This document shows positions 7,920-17,577 of a DNA stretch of 56,948 nucleotides, piece after piece. Every line of letters begins with the position of its first letter. Position 1 is the stretch's first letter. The translations under genes were made by a program, and so were the position numbers. The notes beneath the pieces were generated by a model. It was not told the DNA's origin. It did not search any database and worked only from the letters and a program-made list of their open reading frames with translations. This stretch comes from JBOFCS01 sp051646185 (lineage in GTDB: Bacteria; Actinomycetota; Actinomycetes; Mycobacteriales; Mycobacteriaceae), in assembly GCA_051646185.1 (NCBI GenBank), contig JBOFCS010000055.1, forward strand, positions 1-56,948, written 5' to 3'.

Positions 7920-9788
7920 CTAGAGAGCTTGCTCTAATAAAGTTTTTTTGTTTTGTTCGGCAAAAACTCTGGCATATCGCGTTCCGGTGTACAGCAATAG
8001 CAAACCAGTTACCAGAAAGGCTGCAACCCGGTAGATACCGTTCAACGTAGCCAGATCAAATAGACACAATTTTGCAACCGCAACGCCAGATAAAATTAGT
8101 CCAACACCTAATGCCAGCTTTGTATACTGCTGATACTTTAGACCAGCAAAAAGTACCACAGTAGCAACCAGCATAGCGCTAATAGTTGCCGCTGAATGTC
8201 CAGCGACAAACCCCGCTTGTGTCCCGCCAATTAGCACTCCAGTAGTAATAATTGCAGCAGATCCGCTGTACAGCAAGACAATTACTGCAGCAATCCATAG
8301 TGGTCCCACTAAATCTTTGACCGGAACATAAATTCGATAAAAGCCTGCGACTAACAATCCAACAGCAATAAAAGCCATAAGACTGGCAATAATTGTGGTC
8401 AGTCCTTGATTTTCAAGAGCAGAATCCGAGTTAGCAAAGCTGCGGGGTGGGGCAGTAAATAAGTAGGCGACAGCACCTATTAAGAAAAACCCTAGGCCCG
8501 GCAAGTAACTGAGTTTAGATTTAACCTGAAAACCTAGTGCTATGAGCGCAATTGACACTGTGAATAGTACAATCGGAAGGAAATCCTGGGTTGCCGCCAC
8601 AACACAGGATTCCAAAAGCGCCAGCGAAGCTATAATGACCAAAGCAATCCGTAGATGCCCTGGGCTTTGCGGGGAAAAAACAACTACTAGGGCTAAAATA
8701 GCCGCTAGTATCAGATTGATAATTGCGAAAGATTTATCATGAAACATATTTCCAGACAACATTATTGGCAATACGGTAAAAACCATTGATATTGTTGGCG
8801 TAATATCCCGAACTCCCTGAGGCTGCCTTGCAGTTAACGCCAGAGCACTAACTACTCCTAAAATCGCTGTGATAGAGCACAGGGCAAAAAGGATATACAC
8901 GTCTTTTTTTGTACTGTGCAACCATGATATCTGGGACTGGGCAAGCAATAAAACTATAACCAACGGAACTGTTCGAGCCATATGTAAGGTCGGCCAAGCA
9001 TTACGCCATTGAACAGGAAGTCCAGCGATATGAACCACTAAGAGGGTGCCTATCAACATGATACTGATACCGCTGGTAAGCACCGGCGCCAAGAAACTAA
9101 TACCTAAAACAACAATCACAGACAGTGTTTGATCGCTCCAGCGCTGGGCAATAGCTAGTCCATATCCGGCCGCCGCAAGCGCTAGTATCACACCCAGCTG
9201 CTCAGGAATCCACTGATATGTCACCGTCATGGCAACAATATCGAGGTATAAGCCCGCTATTCCAGTTGCCACCAAGGCCACTGCCCCAGTTTTACCTCCT
9301 GGCCGTTTCACTACCCGCATTCCGATAGCAAGCAATCCAACAGATAGCAGGGCTCCGGCAGCAACACGAAGCTGCGGGGCAAGGAGTCCGGCTTGGGCGG
9401 CAAGGACAAGCAACATCACCACACCGGCGAGAGTGACCGCAGCACCAGCGACCGCCAACACCCGACTAGCCATACCATCGCGTTGCCACCACGGTTCAGT
9501 TTTTTTGTAGCCGGAAGCTACAACTTTCTTCTGCGGATATTGCGGAAAAGGTGTTACCGGAATGGCATGAGTTAACTGACCGGGCGCCGTAGGCGCTATT
9601 GGGGTGACCGGGACCACCCCAATAGGTGTATCTGGCTGCCAATTTTGGGTTTGTGTTGGATGGATTCCTGGGAAGGTTGCCTTTAACTGCTGCAACTCAT
9701 ACCCCACTCGCTGCAACTGCCCGCTTATCGCCGCACACTCACCGGAAAGTCGGTCAAGAACTTCACCTGCACCACTGGGACTATTCAT
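7920..9788 (-). CDS. DUF2339-like polytopic membrane protein
   Basis: This 622-residue protein starts with a soluble, coiled-coil-like segment (1-42, SGECAAISGQLQRVGYELQQL) and a Pro-rich linker to ~95. An almost unbroken series of hydrophobic helices follows, by eye 14-17, to the C-terminus. Length, linker and helix density fit DUF2339, a membrane family without a proven function. It is convergent with the MmpL gene, the stops being 1 nt apart, so it is not in that operon, although it neighbours the mycolate exporter. The C-terminal coding end contains a T-rich stretch (7943-7949) that may help end transcription of the MmpL gene. No enzymatic motif was seen. Confidence 0.6.
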   Translation of the reverse strand: MNSPSGAGEVLDRLSGECAAISGQLQRVGYELQQLKATFPGIHPTQTQNWQPDTPIGVVPVTPIAPTAPGQLTHAIPVTPFPQYPQKKVVASGYKKTEPWWQRDGMASRVLAVAGAAVTLAGVVMLLVLAAQAGLLAPQLRVAAGALLSVGLLAIGMRVVKRPGGKTGAVALVATGIAGLYLDIVAMTVTYQWIPEQLGVILALAAAGYGLAIAQRWSDQTLSVIVVLGISFLAPVLTSGISIMLIGTLLVVHIAGLPVQWRNAWPTLHMARTVPLVIVLLLAQSQISWLHSTKKDVYILFALCSITAILGVVSALALTARQPQGVRDITPTISMVFTVLPIMLSGNMFHDKSFAIINLILAAILALVVVFSPQSPGHLRIALVIIASLALLESCVVAATQDFLPIVLFTVSIALIALGFQVKSKLSYLPGLGFFLIGAVAYLFTAPPRSFANSDSALENQGLTTIIASLMAFIAVGLLVAGFYRIYVPVKDLVGPLWIAAVIVLLYSGSAAIITTGVLIGGTQAGFVAGHSAATISAMLVATVVLFAGLKYQQYTKLALGVGLILSGVAVAKLCLFDLATLNGIYRVAAFLVTGLLLLYTGTRYARVFAEQNKKTLLEQAL

Positions 9789-9869
9789 AGCCCTAGTGTG
9801 CGTTCTGTATGCCCTTCACCGCATGAGTAATGTTACGCATTTTTACCACTTAACGTGGGTAATCCGCGA

Positions 9870-10565
9870 CTAGGCTGAACTGTTGTGCTCTTGATCTTTG
9901 TCTAAACCATTTTCAATGGCATAACGAGTCAGTTCTACTCGGTTGCCTAATTGCAATTTCCGCAGGGTTGACTGCACGTGATTCTCCACAGTGCGATGAC
10001 TAAGAACAAGTCTGGTAGCAATCTGTTTAGCGCTCATGCCTTTTGCAACAAGACGAAGGACTTCAGTCTCACGGTCTGTCAGTTGCGGTAGGCTGCTATC
10101 AGAGCCTTCCGGGCCTGAAGAAATCCGGCGAAATTCTCCCAATACTAAACCTGCAAGCCCCGGGGTAAAAACAGCTTGACCTGCTGCCGTAGCCATTACC
10201 GCATCAATCAGTTCAGCTGCCGAAGCGCTTTTCACCAAATATCCCGAAGCTCCGGCTTTAATGGCTTCTAGGACATCGTCACGTTCAGCCGAAGCGGAAA
10301 GTATAAGCACCCTACTGGCCGGTGATACTTCAAGTAATTGAGCGGTTGCTTGCGCCCCATTACCATCTGTGAGCTGCATATCCATTAAAACCACTTGGGG
10401 TTGTACTGCTGCGGCAATTCGTCGAGTTGCAGCTACTCCGTCTGCGGTTGCCGCAATCACAAATCCGGCAGCTTCAAGATCTCTTGAGACACCATCGCGC
10501 CACATCGGGTGATCGTCAACCACCATCACCGAAGTTGGCTGTCCTTCTCGTTGATTATCTTTCAC
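9870..10565 (-). CDS. NarL/FixJ-family response regulator
   Basis: This 231-residue two-domain regulator has a receiver domain (~12-130) with the acidic pair DD (17-18), phospho-acceptor D62 in VVLMDMQLTDG, and a switch Thr/Ser and Lys near LILSASAE and GYLVKSAS. A LuxR-type helix-turn-helix follows (~158-220, LTDRETEVLRLVAKGMSAKQIA). The GTG start at 10565 has a strong GGGGGA ribosome-binding site and lies 9 nt after the kinase gene, so it is the last gene of an AI-2E/kinase/regulator operon. It is the partner of the upstream kinase by position. Its DNA target is unknown. Confidence 0.9.
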   Translation of the reverse strand: MKDNQREGQPTSVMVVDDHPMWRDGVSRDLEAAGFVIAATADGVAATRRIAAAVQPQVVLMDMQLTDGNGAQATAQLLEVSPASRVLILSASAERDDVLEAIKAGASGYLVKSASAAELIDAVMATAAGQAVFTPGLAGLVLGEFRRISSGPEGSDSSLPQLTDRETEVLRLVAKGMSAKQIATRLVLSHRTVENHVQSTLRKLQLGNRVELTRYAIENGLDKDQEHNSSA

Positions 10566-10574
10566 TTTATCCCC

Positions 10575-11792
10575 CTACCGCATCTGTTTTGGTATTCGTA
10601 TTTCCCATTCTGTTCCTTCTCCCGGTGCTGTTTGTAATGTGGCAATTCCACCCAGATCTCGAACTCGCCCTAGCAAGGAGGCCGATACCCCCAGTCGTCC
10701 TTCCGAAGCCGCTTGGGCTAATCGTCCTTCTGGGATTCCTGGACCATTATCTCTAATGCTCAGTACTACTTCAGTAGCTAAATCTTCAAGCAATACATAG
10801 GCTTTCGAATTTTCTCCAGCATGAATTTCTACATTAGATAGTGCTGCACCTAAAATAGCGACAAGTTTCATTGCCACCTGCTCGGGTAATACCACCGGTT
10901 GTCCCGGAGCTGATACTGAAACCATGACTGAGGTGCGTTTACGCAACAACGGACGCACATCTACCAATAAATTATCGGACACACTGCTTAGCACTGAGTT
11001 GTGGTGATGTTCAGAGATGAGCTCCCGGAGAGCTACTTCTTGTTCCCCGGCAAGAATGGCTAGTTCTGCTGCCGGACCACCTATTTCAGTTCCTTTTCGC
11101 TTCACCAAGGCAAGGACTTGCAGCACTCCATCATGGACTTCACGGGCTAGTCGTTCTCGTTCCTGCGTCGCTGCTGCTACTCTTGCCGCTTTCCGAAGTT
11201 CCTCATGCGCCCGAAAAGCCGTCTGCGCCGCCAAACCCAACGCCAAGCCCACTGACACTAAAACTGGCGCAGTGGCGTCCTGCCAGAGATTCCAGTGCAA
11301 TTGGGATCTCACCGCCGCACTAACACAAGAAAGCAATAGCGCAGAAATAACACCAAATAGCGGGCCACGTAAGACAGCTACCGCAATAACAGCATTGGTG
11401 ACCCATAACGTGGTTGGAAAGGTCTGATGATGGGTATACCAGTCTGCATCGGCAATCAATCTGGTTGACACCATCAGTGCAATAGCCATGACATGGTCAA
11501 CTACCACAATGATCCATGGTTTACACCAACTCTGGGATAAAGCGAGAGCCGAACCTCCTGACCACATTGCCATAATGGCAAATAAAATCCAGCTGAGTTG
11601 TTGGTTTTCATAGTATTGCACCGAAGCAATCTGAAATGTTAGTGCGTAAAGCTGGGTGAGCAATCTAAAGGCTTGGGAAGCCCGCCATAATGGCATAGTT
11701 GCTTCGTTGCCCAGTTCTGCGGAAAGATCCCGAACACTGCGTCGCTCTTCAGCAGTTATAGCACGTCCTGGTAATCGAATATTATTATTCAT
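10575..11792 (-). CDS. Membrane histidine kinase, MacS-like (HisKA_3/HATPase)
   Basis: This 405-residue sensor kinase has five or six transmembrane helices in the first ~190 residues. A HisKA_3 dimerisation helix with phospho-acceptor His in LAREVHDGVLQ follows, then an HATPase domain with N-box ALSNVEIHAG and G1 box DNGPGIPEG. There is no large extracellular sensor, so it probably senses something in the membrane, as in MacS-type kinases of actinobacteria. I use the ATG at 11792; an in-frame TTG at 11801 is also possible, and neither has a convincing Shine-Dalgarno. The response regulator follows after 9 nt and an AI-2E family membrane gene precedes it on the same strand. Confidence 0.85.
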   Translation of the reverse strand: MNNNIRLPGRAITAEERRSVRDLSAELGNEATMPLWRASQAFRLLTQLYALTFQIASVQYYENQQLSWILFAIMAMWSGGSALALSQSWCKPWIIVVVDHVMAIALMVSTRLIADADWYTHHQTFPTTLWVTNAVIAVAVLRGPLFGVISALLLSCVSAAVRSQLHWNLWQDATAPVLVSVGLALGLAAQTAFRAHEELRKAARVAAATQERERLAREVHDGVLQVLALVKRKGTEIGGPAAELAILAGEQEVALRELISEHHHNSVLSSVSDNLLVDVRPLLRKRTSVMVSVSAPGQPVVLPEQVAMKLVAILGAALSNVEIHAGENSKAYVLLEDLATEVVLSIRDNGPGIPEGRLAQAASEGRLGVSASLLGRVRDLGGIATLQTAPGEGTEWEIRIPKQMR

Positions 11793-11810
11793 CTTGGGCA
11801 ACTAGGTAAT

Positions 11811-13052
11811 TCAGTTTTCTGATACTGAATTATGTTCAGTATCAGTTTCAGTATGGTTTTCCATTTTTGGCACGAAACGATCCTTAGGGTGCACCGGATC
11901 GGGGGTAGCCGGGAATAGCGGCACATGCGGGTCTTCGACTTCAACTTCCGCATACACCGCGGCCTGATCTTCAGCAAGTAACGAGCGAATAGCGGTATTA
12001 AGCACTGCAACAATTGGTACCGCTAATAATCCACCAATGATGCCGCCTAAGAGGATGCCGGTTGCTATCGCCAGGACCACAGCCAACGGATGAATACGCA
12101 CTGCCCGACCAAGCAGTAGAGGTTGCAACACATGCCCTTCAAGCTGCATAACCCCAACAACAATGCCAAAGGTGATTACTGCTGAAACCAGCCCTTTGGT
12201 CACCAAGGCAATAAAAACTGCAACAAATCCAGTCAAAAACGCTCCAATGATAGGCACAAAAGCGCCCACAAAAACCAAAGAAGCCAATGGAAGTGCCAGT
12301 GGCACTTGAAGAACGGCGAGTCCCGCACCAATACCCAATGCATCAACCATAGCCACTGCTACTGTTGCCCGCACATAACCGACTAATGATCCAAAACCTA
12401 AGGATCCAGCTACGCGCACTTTTTCACGAGCATTTTTGGGGATGATTCTAGTGACAAATTCCCAAATCTGCGTTCCACCGTAGAGGAAAAAAATTAGAGT
12501 AAAAAGAGACAGTAATGCACCAGTGAGAACATGCCCGATGGTGGTAGCAGTGGTTAATGCTCCACTGGTAACGGTGTCTTTATTGTCTTGGATTGCGTTA
12601 ACAATATTGTCACCAGCAGCATCCAGCTGATCTTGACTGAAATGCAGCGGACCATCAGCGAGCCAGTCTTTGCCTTTATTAATGCTTGCTGTTGCTTGCT
12701 CACTGAGAGCTGGTAATCCCTCGATAAACTGCTCGATAACAAAAGTGAGAATGCCGGCAATAAAACCAATCCCGGCCATAAGCACTACAACCACCGCAAC
12801 TGAGCGGGGAATACCTTTTCGCTGCAACCAATCCACAACTGGTGATAACAGCGCCGCGCCAAGCAGCGCCAGCGCTACTGGAATAACCACTTCAGCCAAT
12901 TCGGAAACAAGGTAACCCACTGCGAATAGCGCAGCCAGCACAACAAGTAATCGCCAGGCCCACTCAGCGGCAATCACCACCATGGGATGCACTGATGCCG
13001 CTGGTGCCTCAGTTATATCGTCGGTATCAGGAGCTTTTTTGGCTGCACTCAC
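11811..13052 (-). CDS. AI-2E family membrane transporter
   Basis: This 413-residue protein begins with ~30 polar residues, then paired helices (AWRLLVVLAALFAVGYL and VVIPVALALLGAALLSP), a further pair around 85-110, a soluble insertion (~110-170), and five C-terminal helices with GVMQLEGHVLQPLLLGRAV and LAIATGILLGGIIGGLLAVP. These are hallmark segments of the AI-2E/PerM/YdiK family, whose members export small molecules or act in cation exchange. The start is a GTG at 13052. It lies upstream of, and in the same direction as, the kinase-regulator pair, so its product may feed that signal system; this is inference. The substrate cannot be told from sequence. Confidence 0.85.
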   Translation of the reverse strand: MSAAKKAPDTDDITEAPAASVHPMVVIAAEWAWRLLVVLAALFAVGYLVSELAEVVIPVALALLGAALLSPVVDWLQRKGIPRSVAVVVVLMAGIGFIAGILTFVIEQFIEGLPALSEQATASINKGKDWLADGPLHFSQDQLDAAGDNIVNAIQDNKDTVTSGALTTATTIGHVLTGALLSLFTLIFFLYGGTQIWEFVTRIIPKNAREKVRVAGSLGFGSLVGYVRATVAVAMVDALGIGAGLAVLQVPLALPLASLVFVGAFVPIIGAFLTGFVAVFIALVTKGLVSAVITFGIVVGVMQLEGHVLQPLLLGRAVRIHPLAVVLAIATGILLGGIIGGLLAVPIVAVLNTAIRSLLAEDQAAVYAEVEVEDPHVPLFPATPDPVHPKDRFVPKMENHTETDTEHNSVSEN

Positions 13053-13139
13053 CAGACCAGCCTAGACCGAGCGTAAAAAAATTTGCGGAAACGCCCAGTA
13101 TGGGCCTGTTGGTTCCGTTAAATAGCAGTACTGGTTACT

Positions 13140-14252
13140 GTGATAGCTGTGCATCCCCCAGACACTCCACCCGAACACGCACCTACCGGTGCTCATGCGG
13201 AGCGTCCTCGCTTCTGGTGGTTGCGACGCTTTTTGATCGTAGTGGTTATTGGGATTTTGGCTATTGAAGCAATCTTAGTGTGGCCAACGCTCAGTAATTA
13301 TTGGAAAAATGTTGGTGAAATTCGGTGGGGTTGGGTGGCGGCTTCCATTGTTGCTGCTTTTGTCTCTATGGATAGTTTTGCTCAAATCCAGCGAACACTC
13401 CTTGCTGCGGCCGGAGTGAAAGTCCGGCAGCTTAAGTCAACTGCGGTGTATTTGGCGGCAAATTCATTGAGTGTCACCCTGCCGGGGGGGCCAGTCCTTT
13501 CCTCCACGTTCATTTATCGGCAGAGCAGACGTTGGGGCGCTACCCCAGTTATTGCATCTTGGCAATTGGTGATGTCAGGGGTATTACAGGGAATTGGGCT
13601 TGCTTTGCTCGGTTTAGGTGGGGCCTTGCTTGCCGGGGCAAAAACTAGTCCGTTCTCGGTGATTTTTACTTTGGGTGGATTTCTGGCTTTTTTAGTCCTT
13701 GCTCAGTACATCGCTGGACGGCCGGAGGCTTTGCAAGGTGTGGGTGCCACAGTTTTAGGCTGGATCAACGGGATTCGAAAAAAAGAGCCTGATCATGGTG
13801 TTGCACGTTGGGAAGAGATTCTTGCTCAACTTGAAGCGGTCCAGCTCAGTCGAAGAGATGGCGGAAAAGCCTTTGGCTGGTCATTATTGAACTGGATTGC
13901 TGATGTTGGCTGTTTGGCCTTTGCTTGTTATGCCGCAGGTGGGTATCCGAGTATCGCGGGTTTGGCCGTTGCCTACGCTGCTAGTAAGGCAGCAGGTGCT
14001 GCTATTCCCATCTTCCCAGGTGGGCTTGGGGTAGTGGAGATTGTCCTAGTTCCTGCCTTAGTCTCTAGCGGAATGACCGGTCCTGGAGCGCTTTCTGCCG
14101 TCATTATCTACCGTCTGGTGAGCTTTTTATTGGTAGCGATTGTGGGGTGGATCATCTTCTTTATCCTCTTTCGATCACTACGTAATATCGACCCAGATGT
14201 TGACCCTGGTGTGGACATTGAGGCGGAGTCTCCCGAGAGTTCTTCCTCGTAG
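13140..14252 (+). CDS. Flippase-like membrane protein (lysylphosphatidylglycerol synthase TM region, UPF0104)
   Basis: This 370-residue protein has about eight transmembrane helices. The family signatures are NSLSVTLPGGPVLSSTFIYRQ (~103-123) and the GAAIPIFPGGLGVVEIVLVPAL segment (~287-308), both characteristic of the LPG synthase TM region/UPF0104 superfamily. No aminoacyl-transferase domain is attached, so it is not a full MprF or LysX. Such stand-alone domains are suspected lipid or glycolipid flippases. The start is the GTG at 13140; a second in-frame GTG nine bases on is possible. The acidic C-terminal tail (IDPDVDPGVDIEAESPESSSS) is cytoplasmic. It is divergent from the AI-2E gene. Confidence 0.8.
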   Translation: MIAVHPPDTPPEHAPTGAHAERPRFWWLRRFLIVVVIGILAIEAILVWPTLSNYWKNVGEIRWGWVAASIVAAFVSMDSFAQIQRTLLAAAGVKVRQLKSTAVYLAANSLSVTLPGGPVLSSTFIYRQSRRWGATPVIASWQLVMSGVLQGIGLALLGLGGALLAGAKTSPFSVIFTLGGFLAFLVLAQYIAGRPEALQGVGATVLGWINGIRKKEPDHGVARWEEILAQLEAVQLSRRDGGKAFGWSLLNWIADVGCLAFACYAAGGYPSIAGLAVAYAASKAAGAAIPIFPGGLGVVEIVLVPALVSSGMTGPGALSAVIIYRLVSFLLVAIVGWIIFFILFRSLRNIDPDVDPGVDIEAESPESSSS

Positions 14253-14314
14253 CTGCACCCTCGGATACTCATCCGGCTAAGCATTTCATCGGTCTCAGTA
14301 CTACGGTAAGTCGT

Positions 14315-14698
14315 ATGCAGACTTCAGCGCCAAAGTTCACAACACTGGTTACCGTCGCAGCCACCGATGTTCTCTGCGTTCTTATTTTTGTGATGCTGGG
14401 ACGCAGGAGCCATGCCGAAGCAAGTTCCTTACTTGGTTTTCTCAACACTGCCTGGCCTTTCCTCACCGGTCTGGGGCTGGGCTGGGGCCTTGTTTATCGG
14501 TGGCGAGCCCCCCAAGATATTTTCCCTGCCGGAATCATCATCTGGATCAGTACCGTCACCTGCGCAATGATTCTTAGGGTACTTGTCGGACAGGGCACAG
14601 CCCTTAGTTTTATTGTTGTTGCCTCGGTGTTTACCGGGCTCTTTTTGCTTGGCTGGCGGGCTTTGTCTAAACTTTCCCGGGGTAAAACTCGCGGCTAA
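14315..14698 (+). CDS. DUF3054 membrane protein
   Basis: This 127-residue protein has four predicted helices: ~10-27, ~41-60, ~70-90 and ~98-118. The pattern DVLCVLIFVMLGRRSHAEASS, then WPFLTGLGLGWGL and DIFPAGIIIWISTV, is that of DUF3054, a small actinobacterial membrane family with no known function. It follows the flippase-like gene by 62 nt on the same strand and precedes the peptide transporter by 25 nt, so the three could share a transcript. Nothing in the sequence points to a substrate. Confidence 0.75.
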   Translation: MQTSAPKFTTLVTVAATDVLCVLIFVMLGRRSHAEASSLLGFLNTAWPFLTGLGLGWGLVYRWRAPQDIFPAGIIIWISTVTCAMILRVLVGQGTALSFIVVASVFTGLFLLGWRALSKLSRGKTRG

Positions 14699-14723
14699 TA
14701 CTTTTCCGTGTCAGGGTTTCCCT

Positions 14724-16193
14724 ATGTCTACGACTCTTAGTTCCACCATCAAGAGCCCTACTGACCGCTTGTTTTTGGGTCAACCTTGGGGTTTAGCCAC
14801 TATTTTTGGGGTGGAAATGTGGGAAAGATTTTCCTTTTATGGCATGCAGGGGATTCTTGCTATTTATCTTTATTACTCCGTTTCTCTTGGTGGGCTTAAT
14901 CTTTCTGAGGTTTCCGCGACAAGCATTGTTGGGGCTTATGGTGGTCTGGTCTACCTTTCTACTATTTTTGCTAGTTGGGTGGCAGACCGCCTCTTAGGCA
15001 CTGAGCGAACGTTATTCTACAGCGCCATATTGGTTATGGCCGGGCATATCGCTCTATCGCTTCTACCTGGGCTCAGCGGGGTGGGAGTGGGTTTAATATG
15101 TATTGCGCTAGGCAGTGGTGGGGTAAAGGCTAATGCCACATCCCTAGTTGGTGATCTCTACGAAAAAGAAGATCCACGAAGGGATGCTGGGTTTTCAATT
15201 TTTTATATGGGCATCAACTTAGGGGCATTAATTGGCCCGCTTCTTACCGGGTACTTGCACGATACCCGAGGTTTTCACTGGGGATTTGGACTTGCTGCCA
15301 TCGGAATGGGGGTGGGCTTAATTCAGTATTCAATATTTCGAAAGAACTTGGGGGATAATGGAAAATACCCAACTTCACCTTTACCTTCATCATTACATAT
15401 TTATTATGCGGTAGGGTTTACCCTTGCCCTTGCCGCTATCGTGGCCCTATGCTTTAGCGGAGCCATACATAGTGAAGATTTATCGAATATCGTTGTTGCC
15501 TTAACAATTATTGCCGCTATTGGATATTTTTTGCTCTTGTTACGTAGCTCCAAAGTTACCTCCGTTGAGCGCAGTAGAATCTGGTCATTTATCCCTTTAT
15601 TTATAGGCAGTGCTGCATTCTGGGCACTATACCAACAACAATTTACCGTTGTTACCATTTACTCCGATAAACGCCTTGACCGCACGGTATTTGGCTGGAC
15701 TATCCCGGTCTCGTGGGTGCAGTCAATAAATCCAGTTTTTATTATTCTCCTTGCACCAGCATTTGCCGCACTGTGGACCAAACTTGGTCCACGGCAACCC
15801 ATAACACCAATAAAATTTTCTCTTGGCATAGCCATTATGGGTCTAGCTTTTGTACTATTTATACCGATGTCCGGCGCCGGTGCCCATTCAGCACCGTTGC
15901 TTGGGCTTATCGGCATTCTTTTTGTTTTTACTATCGCTGAACTACTACTGTCCCCAGTGGGACTTTCTATGTCAACAAAGTTGGCGCCCCAGGCTTTCCA
16001 TACTCAAATGGTTGCGTTGTTTTACCTATCGGTGGCGCTTGGAACGGCTTTGTCTGGGACGCTGGCTGGTTACTATACCGAAGAGAAAGAGAAGCAGTAC
16101 TTTCTTGTTCTTGGCGTTATTGCTATCGGAATTGGCGCATTAATCGGAACTTTTTCATCGACAATCAATAAACTTATGGCTGGTATTCACTAA
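14724..16193 (+). CDS. POT/PTR2-family proton-coupled peptide transporter
   Basis: This 489-residue MFS-type carrier has ~14 helices. The POT hallmark is at the start of helix 1: GVEMWERFSFYGMQGIL, containing the proton-coupling ExxERFxxxG motif, followed by the conserved GAYGGLVYLSTIFASWVADRLLG loop. It imports di- and tripeptides with protons, by family knowledge. The frame is open further upstream, but that would overlap the DUF3054 gene by over 100 nt and add a non-conserved N-terminus, so I start at the ATG at 14724, where MSTTLSS... leads directly into the first helix. The ribosome-binding site is weak (AGGG). Confidence 0.88.
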   Translation: MSTTLSSTIKSPTDRLFLGQPWGLATIFGVEMWERFSFYGMQGILAIYLYYSVSLGGLNLSEVSATSIVGAYGGLVYLSTIFASWVADRLLGTERTLFYSAILVMAGHIALSLLPGLSGVGVGLICIALGSGGVKANATSLVGDLYEKEDPRRDAGFSIFYMGINLGALIGPLLTGYLHDTRGFHWGFGLAAIGMGVGLIQYSIFRKNLGDNGKYPTSPLPSSLHIYYAVGFTLALAAIVALCFSGAIHSEDLSNIVVALTIIAAIGYFLLLLRSSKVTSVERSRIWSFIPLFIGSAAFWALYQQQFTVVTIYSDKRLDRTVFGWTIPVSWVQSINPVFIILLAPAFAALWTKLGPRQPITPIKFSLGIAIMGLAFVLFIPMSGAGAHSAPLLGLIGILFVFTIAELLLSPVGLSMSTKLAPQAFHTQMVALFYLSVALGTALSGTLAGYYTEEKEKQYFLVLGVIAIGIGALIGTFSSTINKLMAGIH

Positions 16194-16306
16194 TCCAGTA
16201 CCAACCTTACGGTAGTTTCCTTTTGTTCATCATGCTTGCCTAGGCTGACCGGAGTAGCTATCCATCACTGACCTAGTGTCAGTACAGCGACGGTTGAAAG
16301 GTTGTT

Positions 16307-17518
16307 ATGCGGTTATCTTTCCAAGCTGGTGTCATGACGCTGCTCGCAGCAAGCCTCTGCGCTTCTATGCCCGCCCAGGCAAGCCCGGCAGCCCTGTCGG
16401 GACAGTGCGTTTTTGCACCAGTCGAAGCAGAGTCAGGTACTGCCTTTGGGCCGGAGAAAATTATTCGGCTCTATCCTTCAGATCTACCGGCCCGTGGCAC
16501 CTATATTTCACTGCTGGATCAGTTCTCAACCTTAGCCACTGAGCACCCTGAGGTCATTGAACAAAATCTTGGTACCACCATCGCCATTAACAATTCAGCG
16601 TCGGCAGCAGAACAACAACGCGCCATCTCAGATAACTATAACGACCCGGCGAGTGAGCTTGCCGAATCACTTGGTAGTGCACTTGGTGAACAATATATTT
16701 CAGCATTAAAATCGGGTAAGTTACCCAAAGTTCGAGCCCTCATTGACGGTGCAGTTGCCCGTGCCGGGCTCTTAATGAGCTCCACTGTTATCGAAAAAGC
16801 TTTCTATAGTAACCCGCGTCCTTTTGTTGCTGCTCCTGAAAGCATTCAACATTACGATCGCGAAAACGGCAGCATTTACCAAGCAGTTTCCTTACCAGGC
16901 ACCGATGGTTCCTACCCTAGCGGCCATACCACCCAAGCCTATTGGAAAGCCTTCTTCCTCGCCTCCTGGCTCCCTGAGTTGGGCCCTCAGATTCTTGATC
17001 GGGCTTCCGAAGCTGGGCACAGTCGAATAATTTTAGGTGTGCACTACCCGCTAGATGTTATGGGCGGTCGCATGATGGGCTCGGCTGCTGCTGCTGACCG
17101 AATGTCTGATCCTGAGTTTCTCCCGCTAGTCCAAGAAGCTGGAGCAGAACTGAGAACTGTTCTTGAACAACAAATTGGCACTGACCTTAACACTTTTATT
17201 GAGTGCCACGATAAGTACAAATCTACATCAGACTCGGTGGCCGATTACCGCGAGCGAATGACATACGGTTTTACCAGACTCAGCGATGCTGATACTGAAG
17301 TGGACGTTCCTTGGGAGGCAGCCGCTTTGCTTCGTCCTGCACATCCTGAATTGACCGATGAACAACTTATTCAGGTGCTGCAACAAACCGCTTTAACGGC
17401 TGGTTACCCCTTAGACAAAACCGGACCGCAAGGCGGATGGCAGCGTCTTGATTTTGCCACGGCTTGGGTGGCGCAGGTCAGTATTGATATTGACGGTAAC
17501 GCAGTGGTACAGAACTAG
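16307..17518 (+). CDS. Secreted PAP2-superfamily acid phosphatase
   Basis: This 403-residue protein has a Sec signal peptide (1-25, ending MPAQA) and a PAP2 phosphatase core. The three phosphatase motifs are visible as K164...R171-P172 (EKAFYSNPRPF), PSGH at 204-207, and S239-R240...H246...D250 (GHSRIILGVHYPLD). They form a His-nucleophile active site as in class A acid phosphatases. The C-terminal ~120 residues extend beyond the core, contain one Cys (in FIECHD) and have no obvious domain. It is probably an exported phosphomonoesterase or phospholipid phosphatase. The ribosome-binding site AAAGG lies 5 nt before the ATG. A bidirectional hairpin ends the gene. Confidence 0.87.
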   Translation: MRLSFQAGVMTLLAASLCASMPAQASPAALSGQCVFAPVEAESGTAFGPEKIIRLYPSDLPARGTYISLLDQFSTLATEHPEVIEQNLGTTIAINNSASAAEQQRAISDNYNDPASELAESLGSALGEQYISALKSGKLPKVRALIDGAVARAGLLMSSTVIEKAFYSNPRPFVAAPESIQHYDRENGSIYQAVSLPGTDGSYPSGHTTQAYWKAFFLASWLPELGPQILDRASEAGHSRIILGVHYPLDVMGGRMMGSAAAADRMSDPEFLPLVQEAGAELRTVLEQQIGTDLNTFIECHDKYKSTSDSVADYRERMTYGFTRLSDADTEVDVPWEAAALLRPAHPELTDEQLIQVLQQTALTAGYPLDKTGPQGGWQRLDFATAWVAQVSIDIDGNAVVQN

Positions 17519-17534
17519 GGAGCGTCTGAACCTT

Positions 17535-17575
17535 CCTCAGGGGGTGTCAGCCACAATGGCTAACACCCCCTGAGG
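17535..17575. terminator. Bidirectional terminator hairpin
   Basis: CCTCAGGGGGTGT pairs with ACACCCCCTGAGG (13 bp) around an inner CAGCCACAATGGCTA that can itself pair. It lies exactly between the stops of two convergent genes. There is no good U-tract on either strand, so the end point may be imprecise. Confidence 0.75.
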
Positions 17576-17577
17576 AT

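Noticed and set aside
7921..7950. Rho-independent terminator for the MmpL gene (AGAGC-TT-GCTCT then T7)
   Set aside because: The stem is only 5 bp with too tight a loop; kept only as a remark in the neighbouring gene.
14583..14723. Longer N-terminus for the POT transporter
   Set aside because: It would overlap the DUF3054 gene and precede the conserved first helix with unrelated sequence.
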